A stretch of DNA of 64,000 bases from Streptomyces sp. HB132 (GCF_016909575.1 NZ_JAFBGA010000004.1:62001-126000), one strand, 5' to 3'. Positions 7,913 to 18,566 are shown, numbered from the stretch's first letter. A program made the numbers and translations. The notes: generated from the sequence alone by a model not told the origin.

Positions 7913-8890
7913 GTGGACGACATGGACTTCATCGAGCTCGACGGCGTCGAGAAGGTCTTCGACGTGCGCCGCAGGACGGGCTTCATGCGCCGGGAGCGGC
8001 GCGAGGTGCGGGCGGTGGACGGCATCAGCTTCCGCGTGCCGCGCGGTGAGATGGTCGGCTACATCGGTCCGAACGGGGCCGGTAAGTCGACGACGATCAA
8101 GATGCTGACGGGCATCCTGACGCCGAGCGGTGGCCGGCTGCGGGTCGCGGGGGTCGATCCCTCCCGGGAGCGTACGAGGCTGGCGCACCGGATCGGTGTG
8201 GTGTTCGGGCAGCGTACGACGTTGTGGTGGGACCTTCCGTTGCGCGATTCGTACCGGCTGATGCACCGGATGTACCGGATCCCGGACAGCCGGTTCCGGG
8301 AGAACATGGACCGGTGCGTCGAACTCCTGGATCTGGGAGCGTTGTTGGATGTCCCGGTGCGGCAGTTGTCGCTGGGGCAGCGGATGCGGGGCGACATCGC
8401 CGCGGCGTTGCTGCACGATCCGGAGGTGCTGTACCTGGACGAGCCCACGATCGGGCTCGACGTGGTGTCGAAGGCCAAGGTGCGCGGGTTCCTGCGGGAC
8501 TTGAACGAGGAGCGGTCGACGACCGTGCTGCTCACCACGCACGACCTGACCGACATCGAGCAGCTGTGCAAGCGGGTGATGGTGATCGACCACGGTCGTC
8601 TGGTGTACGACGGCGCGCTCGCCGGGCTGCACGAGGTGGGGAAGAGCGAGCGCACGCTGGTCGTGGACCTGGAGCGGGAGCTGCCGCCGATCGAGCTGGG
8701 GTCGGAGCCGTCGGTGCGGGTGGTGAAGGCCGAAGGCCCCCGGCAGTGGCTGGCGTTTCCGGCGGCGGCGTCCGCCGCGCCGCTGGTGGCGCGTATCGCG
8801 GCGGACTATCCGCTGGTGGACCTGTCGGTGCGGGAGCCGGACATCGAGTCCGTCATCGCGAGGATGTACGCGTCGGATCCTGCTCTCTGA
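7913..8890 (+). CDS. ABC transporter ATP-binding protein of the exporter
   Basis: About 325 residues. Walker A GPNGAGKST (about 52-60), signature LSLGQRMRG (152-160), Walker B VLYLDEPTIGLD (172-183) and switch histidine in LLTTHDL are all intact. The first 35 residues contain an RRRTGFMRRERREV insert typical of DrrA/NatA-like exporters. Candidate starts are GTG 7907, GTG 7913 and ATG 7922; 7913 has GAGGAG 5 nt upstream. It starts 9 nt after the second permease and completes the operon. Confidence 0.88.
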   Translation: MDDMDFIELDGVEKVFDVRRRTGFMRRERREVRAVDGISFRVPRGEMVGYIGPNGAGKSTTIKMLTGILTPSGGRLRVAGVDPSRERTRLAHRIGVVFGQRTTLWWDLPLRDSYRLMHRMYRIPDSRFRENMDRCVELLDLGALLDVPVRQLSLGQRMRGDIAAALLHDPEVLYLDEPTIGLDVVSKAKVRGFLRDLNEERSTTVLLTTHDLTDIEQLCKRVMVIDHGRLVYDGALAGLHEVGKSERTLVVDLERELPPIELGSEPSVRVVKAEGPRQWLAFPAAASAAPLVARIAADYPLVDLSVREPDIESVIARMYASDPAL

Positions 8891-8942
8891 GGGTCGTCCC
8901 GTGATTTCGGCGGGGGTACGGCGGGGAATCGCTGGGCAGCCC

Positions 8943-8981
8943 TTGGGCCCGTTCCCCGATTGCTCTATAGGGTGCGCGGTA
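8943..8981 (+). promoter_or_regulatory. Likely promoter of the DUF1707 gene giving a leaderless transcript
   Basis: TTGGGC at 8943-8948, a 17-nt gap, then TATAGG at 8966-8971, about 9 nt before the ATG at 8981. No ribosome site is visible, so transcription probably starts at or next to the start codon. Confidence 0.45.
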
Positions 8982-9694
8982 TGACAAGTGAGAGCCCTGA
9001 CATGCGTGCCTCCGACGCGGAACGTGAGCGGGTCGCCGAGACCCTGCGGGAGGCCGTGGCCGAGGGCCGGCTGGAGATGGACGAGTTCGAGCAGCGGCTC
9101 GAAGCGGCGTTCAAGGCGCGTACGCACGGGGAGTTGGTTCCGCTCGTGCGTGATCTGCCGGTGCCGGGCGGGATCGTCCCGCCGGTGACCGGGGCGGTGG
9201 CGGGGCGCAAGGGGTCGTCCGCGGGCTGGCCGGCCAGGATCGGGGGCGAGCCCACTTCGTCGGGGGCGTTCGCCTTCTGGGGCGGGTTCAGCCGCAAGGG
9301 CCGCTGGACGGTGGGCCGGCAGTTCACGGCGTTCGCGATGTGGGGCGGGGGCGAGATCGATCTGCGGGAGGCGCGCTTCGCGGAGCGCGACGTCGTGATC
9401 CGCTGCTTCACGATCATGGGCGGTATGCAGGTGACGGTACCGCCGGACCTCAACGTGCAGGTCCGGGGCTTCGGGATCATGGGCGGTTTCGGTGAGCATT
9501 CCAAGCTCGACGAGGAGCCGGAGCCCGATCCGGACAGCCCGCGGGTGAAGGTCACCGGGTTCGCCCTGATGGGCGGGGTCGGTGTGGAGTGGAAGCGGAG
9601 CAGGGCGGAGAAGCGGCGGCTGAAGGAGCAGGAGCAGGAGCGGTTGCGGCTGGAGAAGCCGGATGCGGGGGACGGGCGCAAGGAGCTCGGTTGA
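8981..9694 (+). CDS. DUF1707 and cell-wall-active antibiotic response (LiaF-like) protein
   Basis: 237 residues. The N-terminal DUF1707 module reads MRASDAERERVAETLREAV, then GRLEMDEFEQRLEAAFKARTHGEL, a small helical domain found next to membrane or surface-response proteins in actinobacteria. After a glycine-rich linker the C-terminal half has repeated beta-rich 'IMGG' turns (TIMGGMQVTVP, GIMGGFGEHS, ALMGGVGVEW), the pattern of the LiaF-like DUF2154 fold. No membrane helix is seen. A charged KEQEQERLRLEK tail ends it. ATG 8981 is chosen over the longer frame at 8960. Role inferred: envelope-stress-related regulator or scaffold. Confidence 0.82.
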   Translation: MTSESPDMRASDAERERVAETLREAVAEGRLEMDEFEQRLEAAFKARTHGELVPLVRDLPVPGGIVPPVTGAVAGRKGSSAGWPARIGGEPTSSGAFAFWGGFSRKGRWTVGRQFTAFAMWGGGEIDLREARFAERDVVIRCFTIMGGMQVTVPPDLNVQVRGFGIMGGFGEHSKLDEEPEPDPDSPRVKVTGFALMGGVGVEWKRSRAEKRRLKEQEQERLRLEKPDAGDGRKELG

Positions 9695-9708
9695 GCCCGG
9701 TGGTCCAG

Positions 9709-9741
9709 GGGCGGCCGTGGGTTCGCCTCGGCCGCCCTTCT
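9709..9741 (+). terminator. Terminator after the DUF1707 gene
   Basis: A 9-bp stem, GGGCGGCCG at 9709-9717 pairing with CGGCCGCCC at 9729-9737, followed by TTCT. It separates this gene from the convergent GDSL hydrolase. Confidence 0.65.
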
Positions 9742-9769
9742 CCGGCGCTGTGCCCGCCGGCGGACGGGG

Positions 9770-11035
9770 TCAGAAGGCGTCGGCCTTCGGGGTGCCGTCC
9801 ACCGCGCCGAGTTCGATCGACTGTCCCAGGGCGCGGTAGCCGGCGTCGTTGAAGTGCAGCCGGTCGCCCGAGTCGTACTCGGGCAGGATCCGGTTGGGTG
9901 CGTAGGGGTCGCGTACGGCCCGGTCGAAGTCGACGAACGCGTCGAAGATCCGGCCGGAGCGGATCTCCTCGTTGACCGCGAGGCGCACCGTGTTGCTCCC
10001 GGGTGTCCAGGTGGTGCTGCCCTGGAAGGGCGTCAGCGTCGCTCCGACGACCCGGAGCCCCTGGGCGTGCGCACGCTCGGTGAGGGCCCGGAGCCCGGCG
10101 ATGATGCGCTGGGGGTCCGGCTCCTGGGGGATCTGCTGCACGTCGTTGATGCCGAGCGCGATGATCACGGTCTTCGCCCCGGCGACGGACAGGACGTCGC
10201 GCTCGAAGCGGTGGGCGCCGCTCGGGCCGCCCAGATTCTGCACGCCGTTCAGGGTGAGGGGGCTGTCGAGCAGGAGGCGGTTGCCTGCTATGCCCTGGTT
10301 GGCGATGCCGTGGGTGTGCCGCAGCCGGTCGGAGAGGACGTCCGTCCAGCGGCTGTTGGCGTCCGTGGTGGAGCCGCTGCCGGCGGTGAGGGAGTCGCCG
10401 ATCACGACGATCGCACCGGGCGAGGTCTTGTTGCGCACGTCGACGGCCGTGAGGTAGCGCCACCGGGTGGTGCTCCAGGTGCCGTCGTCGTCGGCCAGGA
10501 AGGACGTCTGGTGGGTGTTGGGGTGCTGGGTGACGGGCCCGGTGGCGTACGGGGTGCGGAGGGTGACCTCCAGGTCGGCGTCGGGGGCGACGGGCACCAC
10601 GACGGGGTCGCTGACGACCTGTCGGCCCGCGGCGACGGTGACGGTCGGCCGGCCCCGGAAGGTGACCGGCCGGGTGTTGACGGTGGCCTGGTCGATGACG
10701 AGTGGGGCCGTGCCGAAGAGGTTGGACAGCGTGATGCGGGCGGCGTCACCACCGACGCTGGTGTGCACGATGTTGCGGATGGTGCTGCCGGGGTAGCCCT
10801 GCCCGGCGTTCGGCTCCGCGCTGACGGGGGCCGCGGTCCATGTGGCCACCCAGGTGCCGGTCGAGGTGGCCGGAGCGGCGGGATTGCGGGCCGCCGTGTG
10901 GCTCTGGGACCCGCTGAGCGGTGCCTGCCGCTCGTCGGTGGTCAGCGACGACGTGCCGAACGCGACGGCGCCGGCGAGCACGGCGGTGCCTGTCACGAGG
11001 GCGATGGGCAGGGCGTATCCCTGGCGCCTGGGCAT
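9770..11035 (-). CDS. Secreted SGNH/GDSL-family hydrolase
   Basis: 421 residues. A hydrophobic leader (about 8-30) acts as signal peptide or anchor. An N-terminal beta domain of about 130 residues (TWVATWTAAP, then ARITLSNLFG) precedes the SGNH hydrolase: block I VIGDSLTAGS with nucleophile S215, block II GIAGN (N252), block III GIND (295-298), block V DRLHFND with D391 and H394. This architecture is frequent in Streptomyces extracellular esterases; the exact ester substrate is not predictable. The ATG at 11035 is preceded by AGGAG 9 nt upstream, so upstream in-frame extensions are rejected. Confidence 0.88.
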   Translation of the reverse strand: MPRRQGYALPIALVTGTAVLAGAVAFGTSSLTTDERQAPLSGSQSHTAARNPAAPATSTGTWVATWTAAPVSAEPNAGQGYPGSTIRNIVHTSVGGDAARITLSNLFGTAPLVIDQATVNTRPVTFRGRPTVTVAAGRQVVSDPVVVPVAPDADLEVTLRTPYATGPVTQHPNTHQTSFLADDDGTWSTTRWRYLTAVDVRNKTSPGAIVVIGDSLTAGSGSTTDANSRWTDVLSDRLRHTHGIANQGIAGNRLLLDSPLTLNGVQNLGGPSGAHRFERDVLSVAGAKTVIIALGINDVQQIPQEPDPQRIIAGLRALTERAHAQGLRVVGATLTPFQGSTTWTPGSNTVRLAVNEEIRSGRIFDAFVDFDRAVRDPYAPNRILPEYDSGDRLHFNDAGYRALGQSIELGAVDGTPKADAF

Positions 11036-11188
11036 CTGCGGTGTGTCTCCTTGCGGTGTACGGCCCGGTGTTCGGGTTGCTCTCATGATGCGACAGGCCT
11101 CGGGGAACTCGACGTGCGCCCCGGGAGTAGGTGAGGTAGGGACAATGCGTACGGCACGGCGTGACGCGTGAGCGGACGGGTGGAGCGG

Positions 11189-12631
11189 ATGGAACAGGAC
11201 GCGGGACAGGGAACGGTATCCGGGCCGGACGACCACGAGCCCGGGAGGGCCGGGGCCGCGCGGCCAGGCATTCCGCCCGGGCCCGCGGGGCGGACGGACG
11301 CGGGTGCCGGAGAGGCGGGGGCCGCTGCGTCCGGGGCTCCCGGCAGGCGGCCGGGGCCGAAGCCGTCGGGGTTCGCGTACACCGCCGCCGATGAGGAGAA
11401 GCGGCGCGGTGTGCGCCGTATGAAGACCACCGCCACAGGTCTGCTCCTGCTCGTCGCGCTCGTGTACGTCCTCGCCACCTGGGCGGAGAACGCGGGTGTG
11501 GGCGGCTGGCCGGGCTACGTCGCAGCGGCCGCCGAGGCGGGAATGGTCGGTGCGCTGGCGGACTGGTTCGCCGTCACGGCGCTCTTCCGGCGCCCGCTCG
11601 GCCTGCCCATCCCCCACACCGCCATCATTCCCACCAAGAAGGACCAGTTGGGGGAGTCACTCGGTTCCTTCGTCGGCGAGAATTTTCTCTCCGGAGACGT
11701 CGTTCGTGACCGAATTCACGCTCTCGGGGTCGGTTCGCGGCTCGGGACCTGGCTGGCGGAGCCCGAACACGCGGACCGGGTCACCGCCGAGCTGGCGACC
11801 GCGCTGCGCGGTGCGCTGACCGTGCTGCGGGACTCCGACGTCCAGGCGGTGGTCGGGGAGGCGATCACCCGGCGGGCGGACGCGGCGGAAGTCGGCCCGG
11901 GTATAGGCAAGATGCTGGAGAAGATCGTCTCGGACGGCGGCCACCGCAGGGTCGTCGACCTCGTGTGCGTACGGGCGCACGACTGGCTGGTCCTGCACGG
12001 GGACTCCGTCATGGACGCGGTGCAGGGCGGCGCCCCGGGCTGGACGCCGCGGTTCGTCGACAAGCGGGTGGGGGAGCGGGTCTACAAGGAGTTGCTGCGC
12101 TTCGTCACGGAGATGCGCGACATGCCGGGCCACCCGGCGCGCGGCTCGATCGACACGTTCCTGACGGACTTCGCCGCCGACCTCCAGACGGACACGGACA
12201 CCCGGGCCCGGGTGGAGCGGCTGAAGTCGGAGATCCTGGGGCGCGGTGAGGTCCAGGACGTCATCGCCTCGGCGTGGTCCTCGGTACGCGCGATGATCAT
12301 CTCGGCGGCCGAGGACGAGCGGAGCGAGCTGCGGATGCGGGCACGCGCCTCGCTGATGTCCCTGGGCGCCAGGCTGTCCACGGACGAGCGGCTGCAGGGC
12401 AAGCTGGAGGGCTGGCTGGAGGACGCGGCGGCGTACGTCGTCACGACGTACCGCGCGGAGATCACCTCGCTGATCAGTGACACGGTCGCGGGCTGGGACG
12501 CGGACCAGACGTCGAAGAAGATCGAGGCGCACATCGGCCGTGACCTGCAGTTCATCCGGATCAACGGCACCGTGGTGGGTGCGCTGGCCGGTCTGGCGAT
12601 CTATGCGGTGTCACACGCGCTGGGGGGCTGA
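11189..12631 (+). CDS. DUF445 family membrane protein (YheB-like)
   Basis: About 480 residues. A Pro/Gly/Ala-rich disordered N-terminus of about 70 residues leads to a membrane helix (TTATGLLLLVALVYVLATWAE), then the DUF445 hallmark AAEAGMVGALADWFAVTALFRRPLGLPIPHTAIIP, a long charged helical body, and a C-terminal membrane helix (GTVVGALAGLAIYAVS). Two anchors with a large cytoplasmic middle part fit the family; molecular role unknown. Start options are GTG 11168 and ATG 11189; the latter has GGTGGAG upstream. Confidence 0.85.
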   Translation: MEQDAGQGTVSGPDDHEPGRAGAARPGIPPGPAGRTDAGAGEAGAAASGAPGRRPGPKPSGFAYTAADEEKRRGVRRMKTTATGLLLLVALVYVLATWAENAGVGGWPGYVAAAAEAGMVGALADWFAVTALFRRPLGLPIPHTAIIPTKKDQLGESLGSFVGENFLSGDVVRDRIHALGVGSRLGTWLAEPEHADRVTAELATALRGALTVLRDSDVQAVVGEAITRRADAAEVGPGIGKMLEKIVSDGGHRRVVDLVCVRAHDWLVLHGDSVMDAVQGGAPGWTPRFVDKRVGERVYKELLRFVTEMRDMPGHPARGSIDTFLTDFAADLQTDTDTRARVERLKSEILGRGEVQDVIASAWSSVRAMIISAAEDERSELRMRARASLMSLGARLSTDERLQGKLEGWLEDAAAYVVTTYRAEITSLISDTVAGWDADQTSKKIEAHIGRDLQFIRINGTVVGALAGLAIYAVSHALGG

Positions 12632-12636
12632 CCGCA

Positions 12637-12666
12637 GGCGTGCCCGTCCTGTCGTACGGGCACGCC
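12637..12666. terminator. Bidirectional terminator between convergent genes
   Basis: Perfect 11-bp stem, GGCGTGCCCGT / ACGGGCACGCC, with an 8-nt loop, 6 nt after the DUF445 stop. The neighbouring minus-strand gene ends at 12778, so it may serve both. Confidence 0.65.
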
Positions 12667-12777
12667 CCGGGTCACGCGGGGAGTTGCTCTCCAGTACGCA
12701 CCCGGCGGCGCCGGTGTTCAACCCCCAGGCCGGACTTTCCCGGATGAGGTGGGGTGCGCCGGAGTGCCGCGGCGGGC

Positions 12778-13092
12778 CTATCGCGTGCTGCGCCGGGTGA
12801 CCGCCCATGACGCCGCGGCGATCCCGCCCGCGACGGTGAACACCGCGGGCCACGCGCCGACCTTCTTGGCCAGGGGATGCGAGCCGGCGAAGGCGGCGAC
12901 GTAGGCGACGGTCAGCCCGGTGGCCGCGAGGGGCCCGGCCCGGCGCTTCCACTCGTACGCCGCCGCCGACCCGGCGGCGGCCAGCGCGACGCCGCCGAGC
13001 GGGCGCCTGCCCGTCCAGCGGGCGATCCCGTATCCGCCGACGAGACCGCCCGCCGCCACTGCCGCTGCCGGTACCTTCGCCACTGCCGCCAC
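12778..13092 (-). CDS. Small membrane protein of unknown function
   Basis: 104 residues, start GTG 13092. Alanine- and glycine-rich with about three hydrophobic stretches (AAAVAAGGLVGGYGIARW; LAATGLTVAYVAAFAGSH; WPAVFTVAGGIAAASWAV) and short basic loops, so it is likely an integral membrane protein. No family is recognised. It stands alone downstream of argG, separated by two hairpins. Confidence 0.6.
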   Translation of the reverse strand: MAAVAKVPAAAVAAGGLVGGYGIARWTGRRPLGGVALAAAGSAAAYEWKRRAGPLAATGLTVAYVAAFAGSHPLAKKVGAWPAVFTVAGGIAAASWAVTRRSTR

Positions 13093-13108
13093 CTTCGCTT
13101 TCTGCGCG

Positions 13109-13132
13109 TTCAGCGGCGCATCCGCCGCTGAA
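13109..13132. terminator. Small hairpin upstream of the membrane-protein gene
   Basis: Perfect 10-bp stem TTCAGCGGCG / CGCCGCTGAA with a CATC loop. It lies 16 nt upstream of the GTG of the small membrane-protein gene and beyond the larger argG hairpin, so it is either a second terminator element or part of that gene's leader. Confidence 0.4.
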
Positions 13133-13133
13133 C

Positions 13134-13194
13134 CGAGGATAGGGGCCCGCGCCGGCCGGCTGGTCGGCCGGTCCGCGCGGGCCCCTGTCCTCGG
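13134..13194 (-). terminator. Terminator of argG
   Basis: Long hairpin: AGGGGCCCGCGC at 13141-13152 pairs with GCGCGGGCCCCT at 13175-13186, and the flanks CCGAGGA / TCCTCGG extend the stem to about 20 bp with one G-T wobble. It starts 13 nt after the argG stop. Confidence 0.7.
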
Positions 13195-13206
13195 TAGGGA
13201 CGTCCG

Positions 13207-15307
<2,101 letters not shown>

Positions 15308-15320
15308 CCGGCGGCCCGGT

Positions 15321-16100
15321 TCACACCCGCAGGACGTCGATCCCCAGAGCGGTGAACTCCTCGACGACGTCCTCGGGTGCGTCCTTGTCCGTGACGAGGA
15401 CCGACACCGCGCCGGTCTCGCAGACCTGGGCGAAGGCCCGGCGGCCGAGCTTGGAGGAGTCGGCCACCACGACGACCGTGCCGGCGCACTCGGCGAGGGC
15501 ACGGTTGGCGCCGGCCTCGGACTCGTCGTGCGTGGCCGCACCGAAGCGCGGGTGCACGGCGTCCACGCCGAGGATCGTGTAGTCCAGGGCGAGGGTGCGC
15601 AGGACGGAGTCGACCAGGGGGCCGACGAGTTCGTACGAGTTCGGCCTGGCGACCCCGCCGGTGACGACGATCTTCACCTGGGGGCGGACCGCCAGCTCGT
15701 TGGCGATGTTGATCGCGTTGGTCACCACGGTCAGCGCCACTCCGCCGCCCGAGGGCTCCGGCCGCAGCGCGAGCTCCCTGGCCACCTCGGAGGTCGTCGT
15801 GCCGCCGTTGAGCCCGACGGTGGAACCCGCCGGAATCAGTTCGGCCGCGGCCTTCGCGATGCGCTGCTTCTCGTCGGCCCGGCGGGCCGCCTTGTAGCGG
15901 AGCGGCAGGTCGTAGGCGACGGCGCTCACCACCGCGCCGCCCCGGGTGCGGGTCAGCAGGTTCTGCCGGGCGAGTTCGTCCAGGTCGCGGCGGACGGTGG
16001 CGGCGGAACAGCCGAGCCGCTCGGCGGCGTCGAGTACGTCGAGGTGCCCCTGGTCGCTGAGTATCTCCAGCAGCCTGGTCCATCGTGTGTGTGCCGCCAC
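15321..16100 (-). CDS. DeoR/GlpR-family sugar regulator
   Basis: 259 residues: an N-terminal DeoR winged helix (SDQGHLDVLDAAERLGCSAATVRRDLDELARQNLLTRTRGGA) and a C-terminal sugar-phosphate sensor domain (ELIPAGSTVGLNGGTTTSEVARELA, then VVVADSSKLGRRAFAQV). Such proteins repress catabolic genes until a sugar phosphate binds. GTG 16100 has GGAGG 5 nt upstream. It starts 28 nt after the aldolase gene on the same strand, so it probably controls that operon and itself. Confidence 0.9.
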   Translation of the reverse strand: MAAHTRWTRLLEILSDQGHLDVLDAAERLGCSAATVRRDLDELARQNLLTRTRGGAVVSAVAYDLPLRYKAARRADEKQRIAKAAAELIPAGSTVGLNGGTTTSEVARELALRPEPSGGGVALTVVTNAINIANELAVRPQVKIVVTGGVARPNSYELVGPLVDSVLRTLALDYTILGVDAVHPRFGAATHDESEAGANRALAECAGTVVVVADSSKLGRRAFAQVCETGAVSVLVTDKDAPEDVVEEFTALGIDVLRV

Positions 16101-16128
16101 CCGGCCCTCCTTGCTTCGCGGGGAAACC

Positions 16129-16971
16129 CTATCGCCCGGACCCGGCCAGGACGCCCAGCAGGCGCGCCACCTCGGCGGACACCGCGTCGCGGGCCGGTCC
16201 GAGGTAGGCGCGCGGGTCGGCGGCGTCGGCGTGGGTGTCCAGGTAGGTGCGGACGGCTCCGGTGAACAGCTTGTTCAGGTGCGTGGAGATGTTGACCTTC
16301 GTCATGCCGGCGCCGACCGCCGCCGCGAGACCGGCGTCGCCGACGCCCGAGGAGCCGTGCAGGACGAGCGGGACGCCCACGGCGTCACGCAGCCGGGAGA
16401 TGAGTGCGAAGTCGAGGACGGCGTCGCGGGTCAGCATCGCGTGCGAGCTGCCGACGGCCACCGCGAGCGCGTCGACCGCCGTGGCCTCGACGAACGCGCG
16501 CGCCTCGTCGGGATCGGTGCGCACCCCCGGGGCGTGCGCACCGTCCTTGCCGCCGATCTCGCCGAGTTCCGCCTCCACCCAGACCCCTTGGCTGTGGCAG
16601 TAGGCGGTGATCTCGCGGGTCGCGGCGACGTTGTCGGCGTAGGGGAGCGCCGACGCGTCGAACATCACGGAGGTGAAGCCGAGGCGGACGGCCTCCCGGA
16701 CCAGGTCCGCCGACTCGGCGTGGTCGAGGTGCACGGCCGCCGGCACACCCGCCGCCCGCGCCACGGCGAGTGAGGCGAGTCCGATGGGTTCGAGGCCGCC
16801 GTGATAGCGGGCGGTGTTCTCGCTGACCTGCAGGATCACCGGCAGCCCGGCGGCTTCCGCCCCGCTCGCGATGGCCTGTGCGTGTTCTATCTGCACGACG
16901 TTGAAGGCACCGACGCCGGTCGCGTCGGTCCGGGCACCGTGCGTGATGTCACCGGTGGGTATGAGCGGCAT
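16129..16971 (-). CDS. Class II fructose/tagatose-bisphosphate aldolase family protein
   Basis: 280 residues, a zinc-dependent class II aldolase of the FbaA/GatY/KbaY group. Seen: AFNVVQIEHAQAI, HLDHAES (zinc histidine and catalytic aspartate region), EAELGEIGGKDG, GSSHAML, LHGSSGV and KVNISTHL phosphate-loop motifs. It cleaves a ketose bisphosphate to dihydroxyacetone phosphate and an aldehyde. The companion DeoR regulator suggests a catabolic aldolase (tagatose- or related sugar-bisphosphate) rather than the glycolytic enzyme. First gene of a two-gene operon with a repeat-rich promoter upstream. Confidence 0.88.
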   Translation of the reverse strand: MPLIPTGDITHGARTDATGVGAFNVVQIEHAQAIASGAEAAGLPVILQVSENTARYHGGLEPIGLASLAVARAAGVPAAVHLDHAESADLVREAVRLGFTSVMFDASALPYADNVAATREITAYCHSQGVWVEAELGEIGGKDGAHAPGVRTDPDEARAFVEATAVDALAVAVGSSHAMLTRDAVLDFALISRLRDAVGVPLVLHGSSGVGDAGLAAAVGAGMTKVNISTHLNKLFTGAVRTYLDTHADAADPRAYLGPARDAVSAEVARLLGVLAGSGR

Positions 16972-17015
16972 GGGCGTCCTTCGCGGGTGCGGGTTGCGTG
17001 AACCCAGGCGAGAAG

Positions 17016-17051
17016 TGCTCGAAGTTGCTCATTTATAGCTTGCTTGAAGCA
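17016..17051 (-). promoter_or_regulatory. Promoter and putative DeoR operators before the aldolase operon
   Basis: Two related elements, TGCTCGAAG at 17016-17024 and the near-palindrome TGCTTGAAGCA at 17041-17051, lie 25 nt apart start to start around an A/T-rich TATAAAT (minus strand, about 17031-17037) that can be a -10 box. Paired operators round a promoter fit a DeoR-type repressor, here probably the gene two places downstream. Confidence 0.45.
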
Positions 17052-17063
17052 TTTTGGAAAAGG

Positions 17064-17097
17064 CCAGCCGCCTCCGGCGAGGGCCGGAGGCGGCTGG
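17064..17097 (-). terminator. Strong hairpin followed by U-tract on the minus strand
   Basis: Perfect 15-bp stem (17064-17078 with 17083-17097, 4-nt loop). On the minus strand it is followed by CCTTTTCC. It would end minus-strand transcripts coming from the Excalibur remnant and shields the aldolase promoter. Confidence 0.65.
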
Positions 17098-17127
17098 TGA
17101 GGTGGTGGCCGGGGGTGGTGGGGCCAC

Positions 17128-17339
17128 TCGCAGGTCACTCCGTCGCCCTCCCGGTCCAGGTGTGCGGCGTTACCGGGGTCGCCGCGCCGGACGGGGCCCC
17201 CGCTGCCCGTGCGGCGTCGCAGTTGGCGTAGGACGCGGAGTGTTCGGCGGGCTTCGTGGCCTTCGACGGAGGCGGAATCGTGATGACCGGCGAGATGAGT
17301 GAGGACGAGGTGGTCGGCGAGATGGACCTGCCGCGCGGG
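17128..17339 (-). pseudogene. Frameshifted remnant of an Excalibur calcium-binding domain protein
   Basis: On the minus strand one frame reads SYANCDAARAAGA (about 17198-17237), the start of the Excalibur domain; the next frame then reads VRRGDPGN followed by AAHLDREGDGVTCEW (about 17124-17192), the second half with its DxDxDG-like loop. One missing base within the GGGGCCCC run at about 17193-17200 explains the break. No start codon or signal peptide is found in frame, so the N-terminus is also lost. These domains usually sit at the end of secreted actinobacterial proteins. A single sequencing error is the alternative for the frame break. Confidence 0.55.
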
Positions 17340-17505
17340 TGATCATGGCCCGGTGATCCACATGCGGTCCGTGGACTGGGGCGCGAGGATCGTGGGTACG
17401 GGCGGTGGCCCGGCCGCGCCTCGGCCCCTCTCGGGCCGGTTCTCCCTTCCAGGCGCTCCGGTCCGCCTCCCGGCCAAGCCACCTGGAAGGTTCTGGAGGT
17501 ACCGG

Positions 17506-18525
17506 ATGCCGCGGCCGCTGTGGGCAGGAGCGATCAGCTTCGGGCTGGTCACGATCCCGGTCAAGGTGGTGTCCGCCACCGAGGACCACGCGGTGTCCTT
17601 CCACCAGTACCACCGGGAGGACATGGGCCGGATCCGCACCCGCAAGGTGTGCGAGCTCGACGGCCAAGTCCTCTCCCAGGGCGAGATCGGCAAGGGCTAC
17701 GAGGTCGCCAAGGACCGAACCGTGCCCGTCACGGACGAGGAACTCGACAGGATGCCGCTGCCGACGGCGAAGGCCATCGAGATCGTCGCGTTCGTCGAAG
17801 GCGACAGCGTCGACCCCGTACGGATCAGCGACAGCTACTACCTCGCGGTCGACGGCCAGGTCGCGGCGAAGCCGTACACCCTGCTGCGGAAGGCGCTGGA
17901 GCGCAGCGACAAGGTCGCCGTGGCGAAGTTCGCCTGGCACAACCGCGAGCGGCTGGGCCTCCTGCGGGTGCGGGAGGACGCGATCGTGCTGCACTCGATG
18001 CGCTGGCCGGACGAGGTCCGCAGCCCCGAGTCCCTCGCCCCCCGGGAGACCGAGCTGGACGAGGACGAGATCGAACGCGCCGTGCAACTCACCGAAAGCA
18101 TGGCCCTGGACGGTATCTCCGGCTTCCGCGACCGCTACCGGGAGGCCCTGGAGGAGCTGCTCGCGGCCAAGTCCCAGGGCAAGGAACCTCCGGTGGCGGC
18201 CGGCGGCGAGGAGGAGCCGGGCAAGGTCATGGACCTGATGGCCGCGCTGAACGCGTCGGTGAAGGCGGCCAAGGAGACGCGGGGCGAGGACGCGACGGTG
18301 CACGAGATGACGCCGGGCAAGCCCCGCACCCGGAAGAAGTCCGCCCCGGCCGCGAAGAAGACGGCCTCCGGGAAGACCGCCCGCGGGAAGACCGCCTCCG
18401 GGAAGTCGGCCTCGGGGAGGGCGAAAACCGGGTCGGGCGCGTCGACGGGGACGGCCTCCAAGCGGGCCGCGGCCAAGAAGCAGTCGCCCGGGAAGACCGC
18501 CGCCAGGAAGCGGACCGCCTCCTGA
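17506..18525 (+). CDS. ku: Non-homologous end-joining protein Ku
   Basis: 339 residues from ATG 17506 (GGAGGT at 17495-17500). The beta-barrel core starts MPRPLWAGAISFGLVTIPVKV and continues through YHREDMGRIRTRKVCELDG, typical bacterial Ku, a homodimer that threads onto DNA ends. The last 65 residues or so are a lysine/alanine-rich tail with repeated GKTA/SGK units, the extended basic C-terminus that in other actinobacterial Ku proteins binds DNA and recruits LigD. An in-frame extension upstream to 17299 is rejected for lack of similarity. It converges on a ligase gene 41 nt away. Confidence 0.95.
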   Translation: MPRPLWAGAISFGLVTIPVKVVSATEDHAVSFHQYHREDMGRIRTRKVCELDGQVLSQGEIGKGYEVAKDRTVPVTDEELDRMPLPTAKAIEIVAFVEGDSVDPVRISDSYYLAVDGQVAAKPYTLLRKALERSDKVAVAKFAWHNRERLGLLRVREDAIVLHSMRWPDEVRSPESLAPRETELDEDEIERAVQLTESMALDGISGFRDRYREALEELLAAKSQGKEPPVAAGGEEEPGKVMDLMAALNASVKAAKETRGEDATVHEMTPGKPRTRKKSAPAAKKTASGKTARGKTASGKSASGRAKTGSGASTGTASKRAAAKKQSPGKTAARKRTAS

Positions 18526-18566
18526 CCGTCGCCCCCACCCGACCGCGGCCCCACCCGCCCCCCGCT

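Noticed and set aside
6341..9499. A 1052-codon minus-strand frame opposite the ABC exporter genes
   Set aside because: Antisense shadow with His/Arg/Pro-rich composition; the plus-strand genes have full motif sets.
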